From Neomoorella carbonis (lineage in GTDB: Bacteria > Bacillota > DSM-521 > Neomoorellales > Neomoorellaceae), in contig NZ_CP136420.1 of assembly GCF_045278715.1 (NCBI RefSeq), positions 744,001 through 808,000 of the forward strand: 64,000 nt of DNA. The letters run 5' to 3'. Positions 52,047-60,947 of the stretch are shown here, piece after piece. Under the pieces are notes generated by a model. That model had not been told where the DNA came from and ran no database searches. It saw only the letters and a program-made list of their open reading frames with translations. A program made the position numbers and the translations under genes. The number at the start of each line of letters is the position of its first letter. Position 1 is the stretch's first letter.

Positions 52047-52860
52047 GGTGCTGAAAGAAGCCGGACCGGGTTGGGGTGAGAGAGTAATACCCCTGCGTCC
52101 TTTGCAGGTGGCTTCAGCTGCAGATCACAGCGGCGATCAAGAGCCCGGGAGTCCTGACGACGGGGCTGCAGCAGAAGCTGCCGCGCGGGAAGTGACTGCC
52201 GCCCGGGAAAAGGCGGCTGCCATCCTGGAGCAGGCCCGCCGGGAGGCGGCGGCTATTAAGGAGGCAGCCCTGGCGGAGAGGCAGAAAGCCCTGGAAGAGG
52301 GCCGGGCTGCCGGGGAAGCGCGCGGCTATCAGGAAGGCCTGTCCCGGGCGGAGGAGGAAGCCGTGCGCATTCGCCGGGAGGCCGAAGCCGCCCGGGAAGA
52401 AGCCCGACAGGTCCTGGCGGAGGCGCAGAGGACTTATCGGGAGATGCTCAGCGCCGCTGAAGGTGACATTATCGAACTGGCCCTGGCCATTGCCGGAAAA
52501 ATAATAGGCCAGGAAATAGAACTGCGGCCGGAACTGGTGGTAGAAATGGCCCGCCAGGCTGTCCGCCAGGTGGCCGAGGGGCAGAATTACATAATTTACA
52601 CCTCCCCGGAGGCAGCCGACATTATCCGCCGGCGCCGCGCCGAGCTCCTGGCGGAAGCGGCGCCGGGGGCGCGGCTCCAGGTAATCGCCGACCCGGCCTT
52701 TAAGGCGGGCGGATGCCGGGTCGAGACGGAAAACGGTTTTATCGACGCCGGCGTCGACAGCCAGCTGGAAGAACTGAAAAAGATCTTCCGGTTGGACGCC
52801 CGTGCCCCTGATGCGGCACCGGTAGGGGAGAATTCTTTCAAGGCGGGTTGCCGGCCGTGA
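52030..52860 (+). CDS. fliH: Flagellar assembly protein FliH
   Basis: About 276 residues. Long Ala/Glu/Arg coiled coil (AAREKAAAILEQARREAAAI) and C-terminal domain (LALAIAGKIIGQEIELRPEL, VQVIADPAFKAGGCRVET-like) typical of FliH, the negative regulator of the FliI ATPase. I start at ATG 52030, overlapping fliG by 17 nt; the longer frame from 51943 is out of register with the family. Confidence 0.88.
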   Translation: MPLWSRVLKEAGPGWGERVIPLRPLQVASAADHSGDQEPGSPDDGAAAEAAAREVTAAREKAAAILEQARREAAAIKEAALAERQKALEEGRAAGEARGYQEGLSRAEEEAVRIRREAEAAREEARQVLAEAQRTYREMLSAAEGDIIELALAIAGKIIGQEIELRPELVVEMARQAVRQVAEGQNYIIYTSPEAADIIRRRRAELLAEAAPGARLQVIADPAFKAGGCRVETENGFIDAGVDSQLEELKKIFRLDARAPDAAPVGENSFKAGCRP

Positions 52861-54167
52861 GCCTGGCTATCGACCTCACTACCTACCGGCAGCGCCTGGC
52901 TGCAGCCAGCCTCTGGCGCCGCGGGGGCAAAGTTACCAGGGTGACGGGCCTCACCATCGAAGCCCGGGGCCTCAAGGCTGCCATAGGTGAGCTCTGCTAT
53001 ATTTATAACAACGGTGCGGCCCCTGTCGTCGCCGAGGTGGTCGGCTTCCGGGAAGAAGTGACCCTCCTCATGCCCCTGGGGGAGCTGGAAGGTATTGGTC
53101 CCGGCTGCCGGGTGATGGCTGCCGGCCACGGTCACCTCGTCCCGGCGGGAAGGGAGCTGATGGGTCGGGTCCTGGACGGCCTCGGGCGGCCGCTGGATGG
53201 GAAGCCCCTGGCCGGGGACACTCTCCAGCCGGTCAACAATTCTCCGCCCCATCCCCTGGCGCGGCGGCGGATCAAAGAGGTCCTGGCCACCGGGATCAAG
53301 GCCATCGACGCCCTCCTTACCTGCGGTTACGGCCAGCGGGTGGGCATCTTTGCCGGCAGCGGGGTGGGCAAGAGCACCCTCCTGGGGATGATTGCCCGCC
53401 ACAGCACCGCCGATATCAATGTCATTGCCCTTATCGGCGAGCGGGGCCGCGAGGTGCGGGACTTTATCGAAGGCGACCTGGGGCCGGAAGGCCTGTCCCG
53501 TTCCGTGGTAGTGGTCGCTACTTCCGACCAACCGGCCCTGGTACGCATTAAAGGTGCCTTTACAGCGACGGCCATTGCCGAGTATTTCCGCGACCAGGGG
53601 CAAAACGTCCTCTTGATGATGGACTCTCTCACCCGCTTTGCCATTGCCCAGCGGGAGGTGGGGCTGGCCATTGGCGAGCCGCCGGCCACCAGGGGATATA
53701 CCCCTTCCGTTTTTGCTTCCCTGCCCCGGCTGGTGGAAAGGGCCGGCAACGGGGCCGCAGGTTCCATTACCGGCCTGTACACGGTGCTGGTGGAAGGCGA
53801 TGATATGAACGAGCCGGTGGCTGATACTGTGCGCGGTCTCCTGGACGGCCACATCGTCCTCTCCCGGAAGCTGGCGGCCAGGAACCACTATCCGGCCATT
53901 GACGTTCTGCAGAGCATCAGCCGCCTGATGCCGGAGATTACCTCCCGGGAACAGCAGGAGAAGGCGGGATACCTGCGGGAGCTGCTGGCTGCTTACCAGG
54001 AGGCGGCGGATTTAATTGAAATAGGCGCTTATCAGCACGGGTCAAACCCGAAGGTAGACGCGGCGTTGCAATATTATGATGCCATCCAGTCTTTCCTGCG
54101 CCAGGGCGTAGATGAATACTATGATTTTGACGCTACCCTGGCCGGCCTTTCATCCATATTTACTTAA
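52857..54167 (+). CDS. fliI: Flagellum-specific ATPase FliI
   Basis: A 436-residue F1-type ATPase driving type III export. Walker A GIFAGSGVGKSTLLGM near residue 165, Walker B NVLLMMDSLTRFA, and YTPSVFASLPRLVERAG. GTG at 52857 overlaps the fliH stop, with AGGCGGG upstream. Length and motifs are complete. Confidence 0.94.
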   Translation: MSLAIDLTTYRQRLAAASLWRRGGKVTRVTGLTIEARGLKAAIGELCYIYNNGAAPVVAEVVGFREEVTLLMPLGELEGIGPGCRVMAAGHGHLVPAGRELMGRVLDGLGRPLDGKPLAGDTLQPVNNSPPHPLARRRIKEVLATGIKAIDALLTCGYGQRVGIFAGSGVGKSTLLGMIARHSTADINVIALIGERGREVRDFIEGDLGPEGLSRSVVVVATSDQPALVRIKGAFTATAIAEYFRDQGQNVLLMMDSLTRFAIAQREVGLAIGEPPATRGYTPSVFASLPRLVERAGNGAAGSITGLYTVLVEGDDMNEPVADTVRGLLDGHIVLSRKLAARNHYPAIDVLQSISRLMPEITSREQQEKAGYLRELLAAYQEAADLIEIGAYQHGSNPKVDAALQYYDAIQSFLRQGVDEYYDFDATLAGLSSIFT

Positions 54168-54226
54168 AATAATGTCCCGGCACCAACTTCTCACTTCCTA
54201 TATCTTACATACGGAGGCGTTGCCCG

Positions 54227-54661
54227 GTGGCCGGTTTCCGCTTTTCCCTGGAAAAGGTACGTTCCTATAAGGCTTCCCTGGAGGAACAGCTTAAGCTGCA
54301 GCTGGCCGCGGCCCGCCGTCAACAGGAAGAAGAAGAGAAGCGCCTGGAACACTACCGCCGGCTGCGGACCTGCCGCCAGGCCATTCAGGGGGAACTAAGG
54401 GCAGGTGATTTACTCCAGGAAGCAGCGCTGCTGGAAGCCCTGGACAGCCGCATTGCCGGCCAGCAGGAAAAGGTGGCCCGGGTCCGGCTGGCAGTAAGGG
54501 AAAAATGCGATCAGGTGCAGGTGGCCATGCGGGAGAGGAAAGTTCTGGACCGCCTGCGTGACCGCCAGCTGGCGATCTACCGCTACGACCTGGCCCGTGA
54601 AGAACAAAAACAAATAGATGAGGCGGCAGGCAGCCGCTGCCACCGCTGCGCGAGTGAATAA
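54227..54661 (+). CDS. fliJ: Flagellar export protein FliJ
   Basis: A 144-residue coiled-coil protein (FRFSLEKVRSYKASLEEQLK, LQLAAARRQQEEEEKRLEHY), the general export chaperone that activates FliI. GTG start with GGAGG upstream. Between fliI and fliK as usual. Confidence 0.88.
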   Translation: MAGFRFSLEKVRSYKASLEEQLKLQLAAARRQQEEEEKRLEHYRRLRTCRQAIQGELRAGDLLQEAALLEALDSRIAGQQEKVARVRLAVREKCDQVQVAMRERKVLDRLRDRQLAIYRYDLAREEQKQIDEAAGSRCHRCASE

Positions 54662-54699
54662 CCTTTCAATAATATACATCGCTGGAAGGAGGTGAAAAA

Positions 54700-56307
54700 A
54701 TGACGGTACACGCTGTAACAAGGACCGCCGGCCGGGAAGTCCCGGTACGGGAACGGGATTGGCGTTCAGAAGCGGGAAGCGATTTTACCCTGTACCTGGC
54801 CGGCTTGCTGCAGCGGCCCGGCTTAACCCAGTCTGCCGGCAGGCAGGAACTGTCCGGGCAAGATGAGGGCCGGCAAGAAACGGCGGCCAGGGAAAAGGCG
54901 GATGCTGTAAGGCCTGGGGACACCGGCCGGGGCATGGCTGTTGCCGGGCCGGAGGACCGGGCGGGCCGGCAAGTTCGCGAAACAGGACCGGAGGCTGCGG
55001 GCGAAGACCGGACACCGCCAGGGTTAAAATCCCGTCGGCAAGGAGAAAAACAGGTTGCCGCCGCCAAGCAGGATGAAATCCCGGCGGGGCAGCCGGGGGC
55101 CAAAAAGGCGGCAGGCGGTCCTGGCGCGTCAGGCGAGTCTGGTGCCGGTGCTGGGAAAGCGGCCGCTACCGTCGAGGCCGGAAACTCTAACCGGAACAAC
55201 ATGCCGGCGGTGGCCGGAGTACCGGCAGAGGCTGTTAATCCCTTGAGCCAGGAGGAACCCGATACCCTTTTATCCGCCCGGAAAACTGCTGGCCTTGATG
55301 CTGTCGCCGGCAGGTTATCTGCGGCAGCCGGCACAGCCGCCCAGGGTAAAAAAACGGCTGCGGTGGCCGCCGGGGAAGGACCTGGGGTCTTGACTGCCGC
55401 CGGTACCGCCGGAGCAGCGGGGGAAGTGGCGAGCCTTTCGCCGGAAGGTGTACTCACGGCCGGGGCAGCTGGCGTGCCGGACTTTGGCCTTGAAACAGAG
55501 CCCGCGCCCGGCTTAAAGGTCGCCGGCAGCAAGGGGGGCTTCCGGCAAGGGGTTCCCGAAGTACAGGGCCAGGCTAAAAATGGCGGCGAGTTATTTGCCC
55601 GGGCCGGAGACCGGGCCTGGGATCCAGGTGCCCGGCAGGAAGCTTTTCCGGTGCGAGAAGGAGCGCTTACCCGAACTGCCGGCGGCAGCCAGGCTGAATC
55701 AATTACCGCCAGGAATATCCTTAACTCTACCGAGCCCGGTCCGGGCATGAACCATACCGGCGGGCAAAGGGAACCCGGGACTGCCGGTGGGGCAGGGATA
55801 ACCGGTAACGACAGCCTTTTAGCCGGACAGGGAAGCTTTCCAACCGTCTTCCCGGGAACAGACCGGCAGGCCGGCGGGGTGGTATTACCTGTAAGCAACC
55901 TGCCGGAGGTTATGGCCGCTATCATGGCTTCAGCCCGGATGAGCCGGTCCGGCAGCCAGCAGGAACTGGAAATCCAGCTTCAGCCGGAAAGGCTGGGGAA
56001 TATGAAGCTTAAGGCCACCCTGGAAGGAAGCCGGCTGGTCCTGCACCTGCTGGTAGAAAACAGCGAGGCCGCCCGGGCCCTGCAGGCGGCGGTGCCGGAA
56101 ATGCGCCAGGTTGTAGCCGAGCAGGGTTTACGCCTGGACCAGGTCCAGGTGCAGGTTGCCGGCGGGGGCCGCGGGAACGGTTACCAGACCGGCGACGGCG
56201 GTGAACACCGCCAGCGACCGGCCTGGCAGCGCGGGGCGGCCTGGAGTGCATCTGAGGAAGAAACGGTAACTTTTGGTAACTGGTACCGCCTCGATTATCT
56301 GGCTTAG
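54700..56307 (+). CDS. fliK: Hook-length control protein FliK
   Basis: A 535-residue protein, low-complexity Ala/Gly/Glu/Arg-rich for about 400 residues, then the conserved Flg_hook domain near residues 425-490 (ELEIQLQPERLGNMKLKATL, LEGSRLVLHLLVENSEAARA). It acts as a molecular ruler and switches export specificity. The very high GC of the disordered part is notable. Confidence 0.88.
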   Translation: MTVHAVTRTAGREVPVRERDWRSEAGSDFTLYLAGLLQRPGLTQSAGRQELSGQDEGRQETAAREKADAVRPGDTGRGMAVAGPEDRAGRQVRETGPEAAGEDRTPPGLKSRRQGEKQVAAAKQDEIPAGQPGAKKAAGGPGASGESGAGAGKAAATVEAGNSNRNNMPAVAGVPAEAVNPLSQEEPDTLLSARKTAGLDAVAGRLSAAAGTAAQGKKTAAVAAGEGPGVLTAAGTAGAAGEVASLSPEGVLTAGAAGVPDFGLETEPAPGLKVAGSKGGFRQGVPEVQGQAKNGGELFARAGDRAWDPGARQEAFPVREGALTRTAGGSQAESITARNILNSTEPGPGMNHTGGQREPGTAGGAGITGNDSLLAGQGSFPTVFPGTDRQAGGVVLPVSNLPEVMAAIMASARMSRSGSQQELEIQLQPERLGNMKLKATLEGSRLVLHLLVENSEAARALQAAVPEMRQVVAEQGLRLDQVQVQVAGGGRGNGYQTGDGGEHRQRPAWQRGAAWSASEEETVTFGNWYRLDYLA

Positions 56308-56346
56308 TCCCATTATAATCACCCTTTTGTAGAGGGGGGATAGCAG

Positions 56347-56754
56347 GTGAACGTAGCCAGTGTGACGGCCACCGGTTCGGGGACAACAGCCACCGTAACC
56401 CCTAAAGGCCTGGGCAAGGATGATTTCCTGAAGCTCCTGGCAGCTCAACTGCGCAACCAGGATCCTCTAAATCCCATGAGCAACACAGAGTTCATCGCCC
56501 AGATGGCCCAGTTCAGTGCCCTGGAGCAGATGTATAATCTTAACGAGAGCTTCAATCAAGCCCGGCAGGAACTGCAGGAGAGCATGATGCTCCAGGCGGT
56601 AAGCCTGATCGGCAAAGAAGTGGCGGCCGTAGTCGATGACCAGACCCTCAGGGGAACGGTGAGCAAAGTCAGCTGGACAACAGAGGGGGTCATGCTCCTG
56701 ATCGGTGGGCAGCAGGTGCCTCTGCAGGCCGTTACAGAAGTAGCCCTGCCGTAA
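56347..56754 (+). CDS. flgD: Hook cap / scaffolding protein FlgD (short)
   Basis: A 135-residue protein. N-terminal FlgD core LGKDDFLKLLAAQLRNQDPL, NPMSNTEFIAQMAQFSALEQ is complete. The C-terminal part is a single small domain (TVSKVSWTTEGVMLLIGGQQ) without the usual FlgD Ig-like extension. GTG start; directs hook polymerisation. Confidence 0.9.
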   Translation: MNVASVTATGSGTTATVTPKGLGKDDFLKLLAAQLRNQDPLNPMSNTEFIAQMAQFSALEQMYNLNESFNQARQELQESMMLQAVSLIGKEVAAVVDDQTLRGTVSKVSWTTEGVMLLIGGQQVPLQAVTEVALP

Positions 56755-56789
56755 TAATCGCAGCTGGCAGCGAGGGCAGGTGATTGCTT

Positions 56790-57158
56790 TTGAACCGCAT
56801 CGAGCGGCAGGCGTTGACACCGCCGGTTGCCCCGGCAGCTAAACCGCCGGTAGCCGGCGTGAGGCCAGGTCAGGATTTTCAGGCCATCCTTAATGAAAAA
56901 CTGGCGGGCCTGAAGTTTTCCCGCCACGCCAGCGAGCGCCTGGAAAGCCGGAAGATAAATCTATCACCGGAGCAAATGGCCCGCCTGGAGCAGGGTATAA
57001 ACAAGGCCGCCGGTAAAGGTGCCAGGGAGTCCCTGGTCCTGCTGGATGACCTGGCCCTGGTGGTCAGCATTAAGAACCGTACCGTCATCACGGCGGCCAG
57101 CAGGCAGGAACTGCGGGACAACGTGTTTACCAATATCGACAGCGCCGTTTTATTGTAG
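56790..57158 (+). CDS. Flagellar operon protein (TIGR02530-like)
   Basis: A 122-residue protein matching the small conserved flagellar-operon family: KFSRHASERLESRKINLSPE, QMARLEQGINKAAGKGARES, LVLLDDLALVVSIKNRTVIT. Role unknown; almost always between flgD and flgE in Firmicutes. TTG start behind AGGTGA. Confidence 0.88.
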   Translation: MNRIERQALTPPVAPAAKPPVAGVRPGQDFQAILNEKLAGLKFSRHASERLESRKINLSPEQMARLEQGINKAAGKGARESLVLLDDLALVVSIKNRTVITAASRQELRDNVFTNIDSAVLL

Positions 57159-57231
57159 GGCCGGACCCCGGCGGGGAGGCCCGGGGCCGCCGACTGACAG
57201 AGGCGGCCCGCAAAAGAAGGGGGAATTTACC

Positions 57232-58017
57232 ATGATGCGTTCGCTTTATTCCGGTGTTTCCGGACTACGTACCCACCAGCTGCGCATGGACGTCATCGGC
57301 GACAACATCGCCAACGTCAATACCGTGGGCTTCAAGCGGAGCACGGTGACCTTTAAAGATGTTTTCTACCAGACCATGAGGGGCGGGGCGGGTGGTGCCA
57401 CAGGTGGCCCCGGCGGTACCAATCCCCAGCAAATCGGCCTGGGCGTCACCCTGAACAGCATAGATGTAATTCACACCCAGGGGGCTGCTGCTTCCACTGG
57501 TAATGGTACAGATTTAATGATTCAAGGTGATGGTTTCTTCCAGGTCAAAGATACTAAGGGAACAATTTATTTTACCCGTGCCGGAAATTTTCATTTTGAC
57601 AGCATCGGTAACCTCGTTACACCTGATGGATTAATAGTTCAAGGAACCAAAGGTAATATCAATATTGGTACAAACGTTACGAGCTATAGTATAGATAAAT
57701 ATGGTAATGTATATGTAAACGGGTCACAAGTAGATCAAATACAATTAGCCAGGTTTCCCAATCCTTCAGGTTTAGAAAAGATAGGTAGCAATTTATATGC
57801 CCTGGCTGCTGCCGCTGGTACAAAAACTACCGGCGTCGCAGGGGATACAAATTTCCCTAACACCACCATCATCCCCTCGGCCCTGGAAATGTCCAACGTC
57901 GACCTGGCCCAGGAGTTTACCGATATGATCATCACCGAGCGCGGCTTCCAGGCCAACGCCCGGACCATCACCACCTCCGACCAGATGCTCCAGGAACTGG
58001 TGAACCTGAAGCGCTAG
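57232..58017 (+). CDS. flgE: Hook protein FlgE (short, FlgG-like length)
   Basis: A 261-residue protein: SLYSGVSGLRTHQLRMDVIG, DNIANVNTVGFKRSTVTFKD, and C-terminal LEMSNVDLAQEFTDMIITER, then GFQANARTITTSDQMLQELV. Position after flgD indicates the hook protein, but 261 residues is short and close to FlgG. The segment 57480-57850 is strikingly AT-rich relative to the flanks. Confidence 0.85.
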   Translation: MMRSLYSGVSGLRTHQLRMDVIGDNIANVNTVGFKRSTVTFKDVFYQTMRGGAGGATGGPGGTNPQQIGLGVTLNSIDVIHTQGAAASTGNGTDLMIQGDGFFQVKDTKGTIYFTRAGNFHFDSIGNLVTPDGLIVQGTKGNINIGTNVTSYSIDKYGNVYVNGSQVDQIQLARFPNPSGLEKIGSNLYALAAAAGTKTTGVAGDTNFPNTTIIPSALEMSNVDLAQEFTDMIITERGFQANARTITTSDQMLQELVNLKR

Positions 58018-58020
58018 TCT

Positions 58021-58239
58021 TTAATGTGGGGTGCCTCCCGCGTGGCGGCGTTTCCAGCCGTCAATCTATTTAGGTAGCTCAGGGGTGAGGGCAGGTTCCC
58101 AGAAGGTGCCCATGCGTCTAGAGGCCGAGACAAAAGCGTAGGCCCTGGATAAGGACGTAGCTGACGCCGGGAGGGTCCTGCCCACTCCCCAATAAAAGAA
58201 TGAACGTAAAGAGTTATCTCCAAAGGAGGGCGGCAGGGT
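58021..58239 (+). ncRNA. Structured intergenic RNA candidate
   Basis: 219 nt between flgE and flbD with no ORF. GGGGTGAGGGCAGG (58082-58095) pairs with CCTGCCCACTCCCC (58177-58190), 12 of 14 positions. CCTCCCG (58034-58040) could instead pair with CGGGAGG (58168-58174), crossing it. A local GGCGGC/GCCGTC hairpin is also present. May be a cis-regulatory RNA; no known class recognised. Confidence 0.4.
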
Positions 58240-58449
58240 ATGATCAAGGTTACCACCCTGGACAGGCGCGAGATAATCCTCAATGCCGAGCTCATCGAGC
58301 GCCTCGAGAGCGTGCCCGAAACAGTCATTACCCTTACCAGCGGCAAAAAGGTTTTAGTAACCCAGACAGTAGATGAAATAATCGACCGGGTTATTGCCTA
58401 CCGGCGCCGGGTCCTCCAGCCGGCGAGCACCCGGGATGAGGTGGAATAA
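58240..58449 (+). CDS. flbD: FlbD family protein
   Basis: A 69-residue protein: IKVTTLDRREIILNAELIER, TVITLTSGKKVLVTQTVDEI. Small conserved flagellar protein between flgE and motA. AAAGGAGGGCGG ribosome site. Confidence 0.9.
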   Translation: MIKVTTLDRREIILNAELIERLESVPETVITLTSGKKVLVTQTVDEIIDRVIAYRRRVLQPASTRDEVE

Positions 58450-58452
58450 AGG

Positions 58453-59268
58453 TTGCGGCGCATTGACTTTATGACTGTGGTAGGAATTCTTGCTGGCATC
58501 GGCCTTATGGGTGGAGCCCTGGTCATGGGTGGCAACCCCAAACTCTTCTGGAACGTTCCTTCCCTGATGGTGACGGTGGGGGGATCCTTTGCCGCCGTCC
58601 TGATTAATTTCAGCTTTCAGGATGTAAAAAACGTCTTTGGTACGGTAAAACAGGCCTTCACCACCGATCTCATGGAACCCGAGGAACTCATCGAACTTTT
58701 TGGCGAGCTGGCCCGCAAGGCCCGGCGGGAAGGGCTCCTCGCCCTGGAGGATGACGCCGGCCGCCTGGATGATCCCTTTTTCAGCAAGGGCATCCAGATG
58801 ATGGTTGACGCCATGGAGCCGGAGATGATCCGGGAGATCCTGGAGACGGACATGGCCTACATGGCCCGCCGCCACGAGATTGGCCAGAGCATCTTTAAAA
58901 CGTGGGGCAACCTGGCTCCTTCTTTTGGCTTGCTCGGCACCATCATTGGCCTGGTGCAGATGCTGGCCAGGCTGGACAAACCGGAAACCCTGGGACCCAG
59001 CATGGCCCTGGCCCTGATCACCACCTTTTACGGCGCCATCATGGCCTATATGATTTTCATCCCCCTGGCGGGAAAGCTCAGCCTGCGCAGCGAACAGGAG
59101 ATGATGCTGCACCAGATGATGCTGGAAGGCATCATCTCCATTCAGTCCGGCGTCAACCCGCGCATCCTGGAAGAGCGCCTGCGTTCCTTCCTGCCGGCCA
59201 AACCCAGGCAGCAGCAGGCCGGTGCAGGGGAAATAGCCAGGGAAGAAGCGACCGACAGGCGCATTTAA
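58453..59268 (+). CDS. motA: Flagellar stator protein MotA
   Basis: A 271-residue four-helix membrane protein. TTG start; FMTVVGILAGIGLMGGALVM first helix, VTVGGSFAAVLINF second, and LAPSFGLLGTIIGLVQML with TTFYGAIMAYMIFIPLAGKL the last two. The cytoplasmic loop contains the charged residues that touch FliG. Ion (proton or sodium) type is not deducible with certainty. Confidence 0.93.
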   Translation: MRRIDFMTVVGILAGIGLMGGALVMGGNPKLFWNVPSLMVTVGGSFAAVLINFSFQDVKNVFGTVKQAFTTDLMEPEELIELFGELARKARREGLLALEDDAGRLDDPFFSKGIQMMVDAMEPEMIREILETDMAYMARRHEIGQSIFKTWGNLAPSFGLLGTIIGLVQMLARLDKPETLGPSMALALITTFYGAIMAYMIFIPLAGKLSLRSEQEMMLHQMMLEGIISIQSGVNPRILEERLRSFLPAKPRQQQAGAGEIAREEATDRRI

Positions 59269-59290
59269 GAATACGAGGAAGGAACTGGCC

Positions 59291-60025
59291 ATGGCCTTAA
59301 AAAAAGAGCAAAAGAAGGTAGAAGAAGGCGCACCGACGTGGATGATTACATATTCCGACCTTATGACCCAGCTGGTGGTCTTTTTCGTTCTCCTTTTTTC
59401 CTTTTCCGTGTTGAACCAGCAAAAATTCCAGCAGTTTATTGCTTCCTACCAGGGAATGGGGATTCTGGACGGGGGTGTGTCGCCTATCGTGGAAACAGAG
59501 CCGGCGCCGGCTGAGTACCCCGAGAACCTGGAAACCCCGGAGGCAGCTGCCGCCCTGGCCAGGGCCAGGGAAATGATGGAGACCTACCAGACGGTCAAAA
59601 ACTTCCTGACGGCCAACGGCCTGGATTCCATGGTTGAGGTGCGCTACGAGGAACGGGGCATCGCCCTGGACATCAAAGAGCGTATCCTCTTTGATTCCGG
59701 GAGGGCGGATTTAAAACCCGAGGCCATCAAGTTGCTGGACAAACTGGCAGGCCTTTTATCTCAGATACCCAATGAGGTGCGCGTTGAAGGCTATACGGAC
59801 AACCGTCCCATCCATACCCTCCAGTTTCCTACCAACTGGGAGTTGTCCACAGCCCGGGCCGCCAGGGTGGTGCGTTATTTTATCGAGGAACACAAACTGA
59901 AACCGGAGCGTTTTGTGGCTATAGGTTACGGTGAATACCGTCCCCTATACCCTAACGATACCCCGGAGCATATGGCGGAAAACCGGCGCGTAGTATTGCT
60001 GATAGGGATGAATAACAGCCGGTAA
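59291..60025 (+). CDS. motB: Flagellar stator protein MotB
   Basis: A 244-residue protein: N-terminal helix with the ion-binding Asp in TWMITYSDLMTQLVVFFVLL, then OmpA-like peptidoglycan domain (RILFDSGRADLKPEAIKLLD, VEGYTDNRPIHTLQFPTNWE, LSTARAARVVRYFIEEH). Anchors the stator to the wall. 22 nt after motA. Confidence 0.94.
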   Translation: MALKKEQKKVEEGAPTWMITYSDLMTQLVVFFVLLFSFSVLNQQKFQQFIASYQGMGILDGGVSPIVETEPAPAEYPENLETPEAAAALARAREMMETYQTVKNFLTANGLDSMVEVRYEERGIALDIKERILFDSGRADLKPEAIKLLDKLAGLLSQIPNEVRVEGYTDNRPIHTLQFPTNWELSTARAARVVRYFIEEHKLKPERFVAIGYGEYRPLYPNDTPEHMAENRRVVLLIGMNNSR

Positions 60026-60093
60026 ATACCCGGGCCACGCGGCAGCTCCGGTAAGAAGAGGGACACAGTTGCAGTAAAGAAAGAGGTGGAGAA

Positions 60094-60558
60094 ATGCCCC
60101 CCAGAGACGAAGCAGAAAAAAAAGAGAAGCAGGGCCGGCCGTGGTTAACTATTGCTCTGCTGCTGGTAATCCTCCTTTTGAGCGGGGGTTACGTTTACTA
60201 CTTTTTTTTCGGCGGCAGCAGGGGCGTAACGGCAGCGGCACCGGCCGGCAAGCAGATGCCGGTAGCTATGCAGAAAATGAGTCTGGAGCCTATAGTCGTA
60301 AACCTGGCCGATGCGGGCTTGCGCCGCTACCTGCGGGCGAAGATTACCCTGGAGTACAGCGAGGATAAATTAACTCCCGAGCTCAATGAAAGGCTATATC
60401 GCATCCGCGATACCCTTATTTCGGTGTTACGCAGCAAGAAGACCGAGGACCTGCAAAATGAGGACGCCCTGAAGCGGGAACTCTTGACGGCCATTAACGC
60501 GCAGCTGATTGGCGGTCAGGTGCAGGGTCTTTATTTTGAGGAATTTATCATCCAGTAG
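60094..60558 (+). CDS. fliL: FliL
   Basis: A 154-residue single-span membrane protein (LTIALLLVILLLSGGYVYYF) with conserved C-terminal LEPIVVNLADAGLRRYLRAK and RDTLISVLRSKKTEDLQ. It stabilises stators. AAAGAGGTGG ribosome site. Confidence 0.9.
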   Translation: MPPRDEAEKKEKQGRPWLTIALLLVILLLSGGYVYYFFFGGSRGVTAAAPAGKQMPVAMQKMSLEPIVVNLADAGLRRYLRAKITLEYSEDKLTPELNERLYRIRDTLISVLRSKKTEDLQNEDALKRELLTAINAQLIGGQVQGLYFEEFIIQ

Positions 60559-60570
60559 GAGAATCTATTT

Positions 60571-60945
60571 ATGCCACTGACGGACGAGGAGATCCAGAAG
60601 CTATTAGAGGCCATAGCTGCCGGCGAGGACCAGCCGCGCATTGAGAAGGCCCGCTTTGCTCCCCTGCAGCCGGCCCCGGTGACCGGAGTAAAAGCCAGTT
60701 TTGACCGCATAGCCGATGTTCCTTTACGCCTGGTGGCGGAACTGGGTCGGACGCGCCTGGCGGTTAAAGAGATCCTTGATCTGAAGGAAGGATCCGTTAT
60801 CACCCTCAACAAGCTAGCCGGCGAGGCGGTGGAGATCCGGGTCAACGGTATCCTGCTGGCCATGGGAGAGGTGGTAGTGATTAACGATGCCTTTGGTGTC
60901 AGGATCAACAACCTGGCAGAGGTAAAGAAAGAAGGGCAGGACTAG
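60571..60945 (+). CDS. fliN: Motor switch protein FliN, with FliM-like N-terminus
   Basis: A 124-residue protein. C-terminal SpoA domain (IADVPLRLVAELGRTRLAVK, EILDLKEGSVITLNKLAGEA, ILLAMGEVVVINDAFGVRI). The N-terminus PLTDEEIQKLLEAIAAGE resembles the EIDALL helix of FliM that binds CheY-P. It follows fliL directly; no fliM is seen here, so this protein may carry a FliM-like input helix, or fliM is elsewhere. Confidence 0.88.
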   Translation: MPLTDEEIQKLLEAIAAGEDQPRIEKARFAPLQPAPVTGVKASFDRIADVPLRLVAELGRTRLAVKEILDLKEGSVITLNKLAGEAVEIRVNGILLAMGEVVVINDAFGVRINNLAEVKKEGQD

Positions 60946-60947
60946 CT

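Noticed and set aside
52596..53888. 430-codon minus-strand ORF opposite fliH-fliI
   Set aside because: Fully antisense to a well-defined ATPase; no motif or ribosome site.
54666..55925. 419-codon minus-strand ORF opposite fliK
   Set aside because: Antisense shadow of a GC-rich low-complexity gene; Pro/Ala-rich with no domain.
58354..59292. 312-codon minus-strand ORF opposite motA
   Set aside because: His/Gln-rich antisense shadow; motA is certain.
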